A stretch of 35,203 nucleotides of DNA. Source: Eggerthellaceae bacterium (GTDB lineage: Bacteria; Actinomycetota; Coriobacteriia; Coriobacteriales; Eggerthellaceae). The DNA is taken from NCBI GenBank assembly GCA_017440565.1, contig JAFSHA010000064.1, positions 1 to 35,203 of the forward strand. The letters are read 5' to 3'. Below are positions 34,648 to 35,203 of this stretch, piece after piece (position 1 is the stretch's first letter; each line of letters begins with the position of its first letter). A program made the position numbers and the translations under genes. The notes beneath the pieces are model-generated. The model made no database searches. It had not been told where the DNA came from and worked only from the letters and a program-made list of their open reading frames with translations.

Positions 34648-35203
34648 CTACTCGGCCATACGGCCGCCGCCAACGCCCTCTTCGTCGCTCCAAAGCAGCA
34701 GGTCGTGACCGGCACGCTGATGCGGGTACGGCCATACCAGGTAGTCACCGTACTGCATGCGCAAAAACGCCTCGGGGCGCGCGGGCAGGTTCACCGTGAT
34801 GCCGTCGAACTTCACGCGCTGGAAGGGCAGCAAGTCGCCCTCGACGCGCGCCATGGTGTAGGTGGGAATGAAGCTTGCCACGTAGCGGTACTTCTTCTCG
34901 GCCGCAACCTTGTTATGGCGCGTGGCAACGGCATCGTAAGCATGCTGGGTGTCCTTGAGCGACTTATCCCAATTGCGCTTAGCCGCTACACGCCCCACCT
35001 TTTGCGCGATGAACCAGTCAAGGTCATGGCGCGGTTCGGTGCTTTCCTGGAAGTACTCGGGATACTGGCGATTCACCACCGCATGATGCGCACGCGCCGC
35101 CTTCTTCGCCGCGAGAACCTGCTTCTCCTGACCAGGGCGCCCGTTGGGCACGTAGTCGAACGGGAACACATCCACGCAGATGCCCTTATGGAAATCGCGA
35201 TGC
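34648..35203 (-). CDS. LicD-family phosphotransferase (5' part beyond window edge)
   Basis: The frame is open from the right edge to the TAG at 34648, giving the last 185 codons. It begins HRDFHKGICVDVFPFDYVPN, the hallmark second half of the LicD/FKRP domain, where an aspartate pair in VDVFPFD follows the metal-binding DDD motif that should lie just off the window. LicD proteins attach phosphocholine or related phospho-groups to teichoic acids and capsules. The C-terminal region contains SFIPTYTMARVEGDLLPFQR, then VKFDGITVNLPARPEAFLRM and GDYLVWP, also typical of LicD ends. It is followed by the acyltransferase gene. Whether choline is the group cannot be told from this fragment. Confidence 0.85.
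   Translation of the reverse strand, partial: HRDFHKGICVDVFPFDYVPNGRPGQEKQVLAAKKAARAHHAVVNRQYPEYFQESTEPRHDLDWFIAQKVGRVAAKRNWDKSLKDTQHAYDAVATRHNKVAAEKKYRYVASFIPTYTMARVEGDLLPFQRVKFDGITVNLPARPEAFLRMQYGDYLVWPYPHQRAGHDLLLWSDEEGVGGGRMAE

Overview
The window is GC-rich, densely coded DNA that reads like a Gram-positive member of the Actinomycetota. The class Coriobacteriia, probably Eggerthellaceae, fits best. This is inferred from three kinds of signal: Gram-positive features (a sorting signal, S-layer-homology (SLH) repeats, rlmB next to yacP), GTG and TTG starts, and teichoic-acid-type enzymes. No rRNA, tRNA, CRISPR array, transposase or prophage gene was seen.

Positions 1-7719 are housekeeping and all on the minus strand. 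In transcription order they are a HAD phosphatase, the RNA pair rlmB and yacP, the branched-chain amino acid genes ilvB, ilvN and leuA, a fused remnant of two broken genes (glucose dehydrogenase head, YczE-like membrane protein tail), and a 6-phosphogluconolactonase cut by the left edge. Positions 7720-8169 carry no gene. They hold a short element bounded by 31-bp inverted repeats, with tandem copies of the same unit spaced exactly 42 bp apart.

Positions 8170-14850, also minus, hold a large secreted von Willebrand/SpaA-type surface protein with a sortase signal, proS with a clear terminator, ispG overlapping proS, and an unusual PDZ-less site-2 protease.

From 15154 to the right edge nearly everything concerns the cell envelope. 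Three secreted proteins carry SLH repeats: a GH25 lysozyme, a lysozyme-like protein and a subtilase. SLH repeats are known to bind pyruvylated wall polysaccharide, and between these genes lie two proteins related to polysaccharide pyruvyl transferases plus a glycosyltransferase. A GtrA/GtrB/GT-C cassette follows, coupled to the subtilase. Next come an OpgB/LtaS-like phosphoglycerol transferase, a TarS-like glycosyltransferase, an acyltransferase and a LicD-family gene cut by the right edge. The simplest reading is a locus that builds, decorates and pyruvylates a wall glycopolymer and encodes the proteins that dock on it. That functional link is inference; the individual family calls rest on visible motifs.
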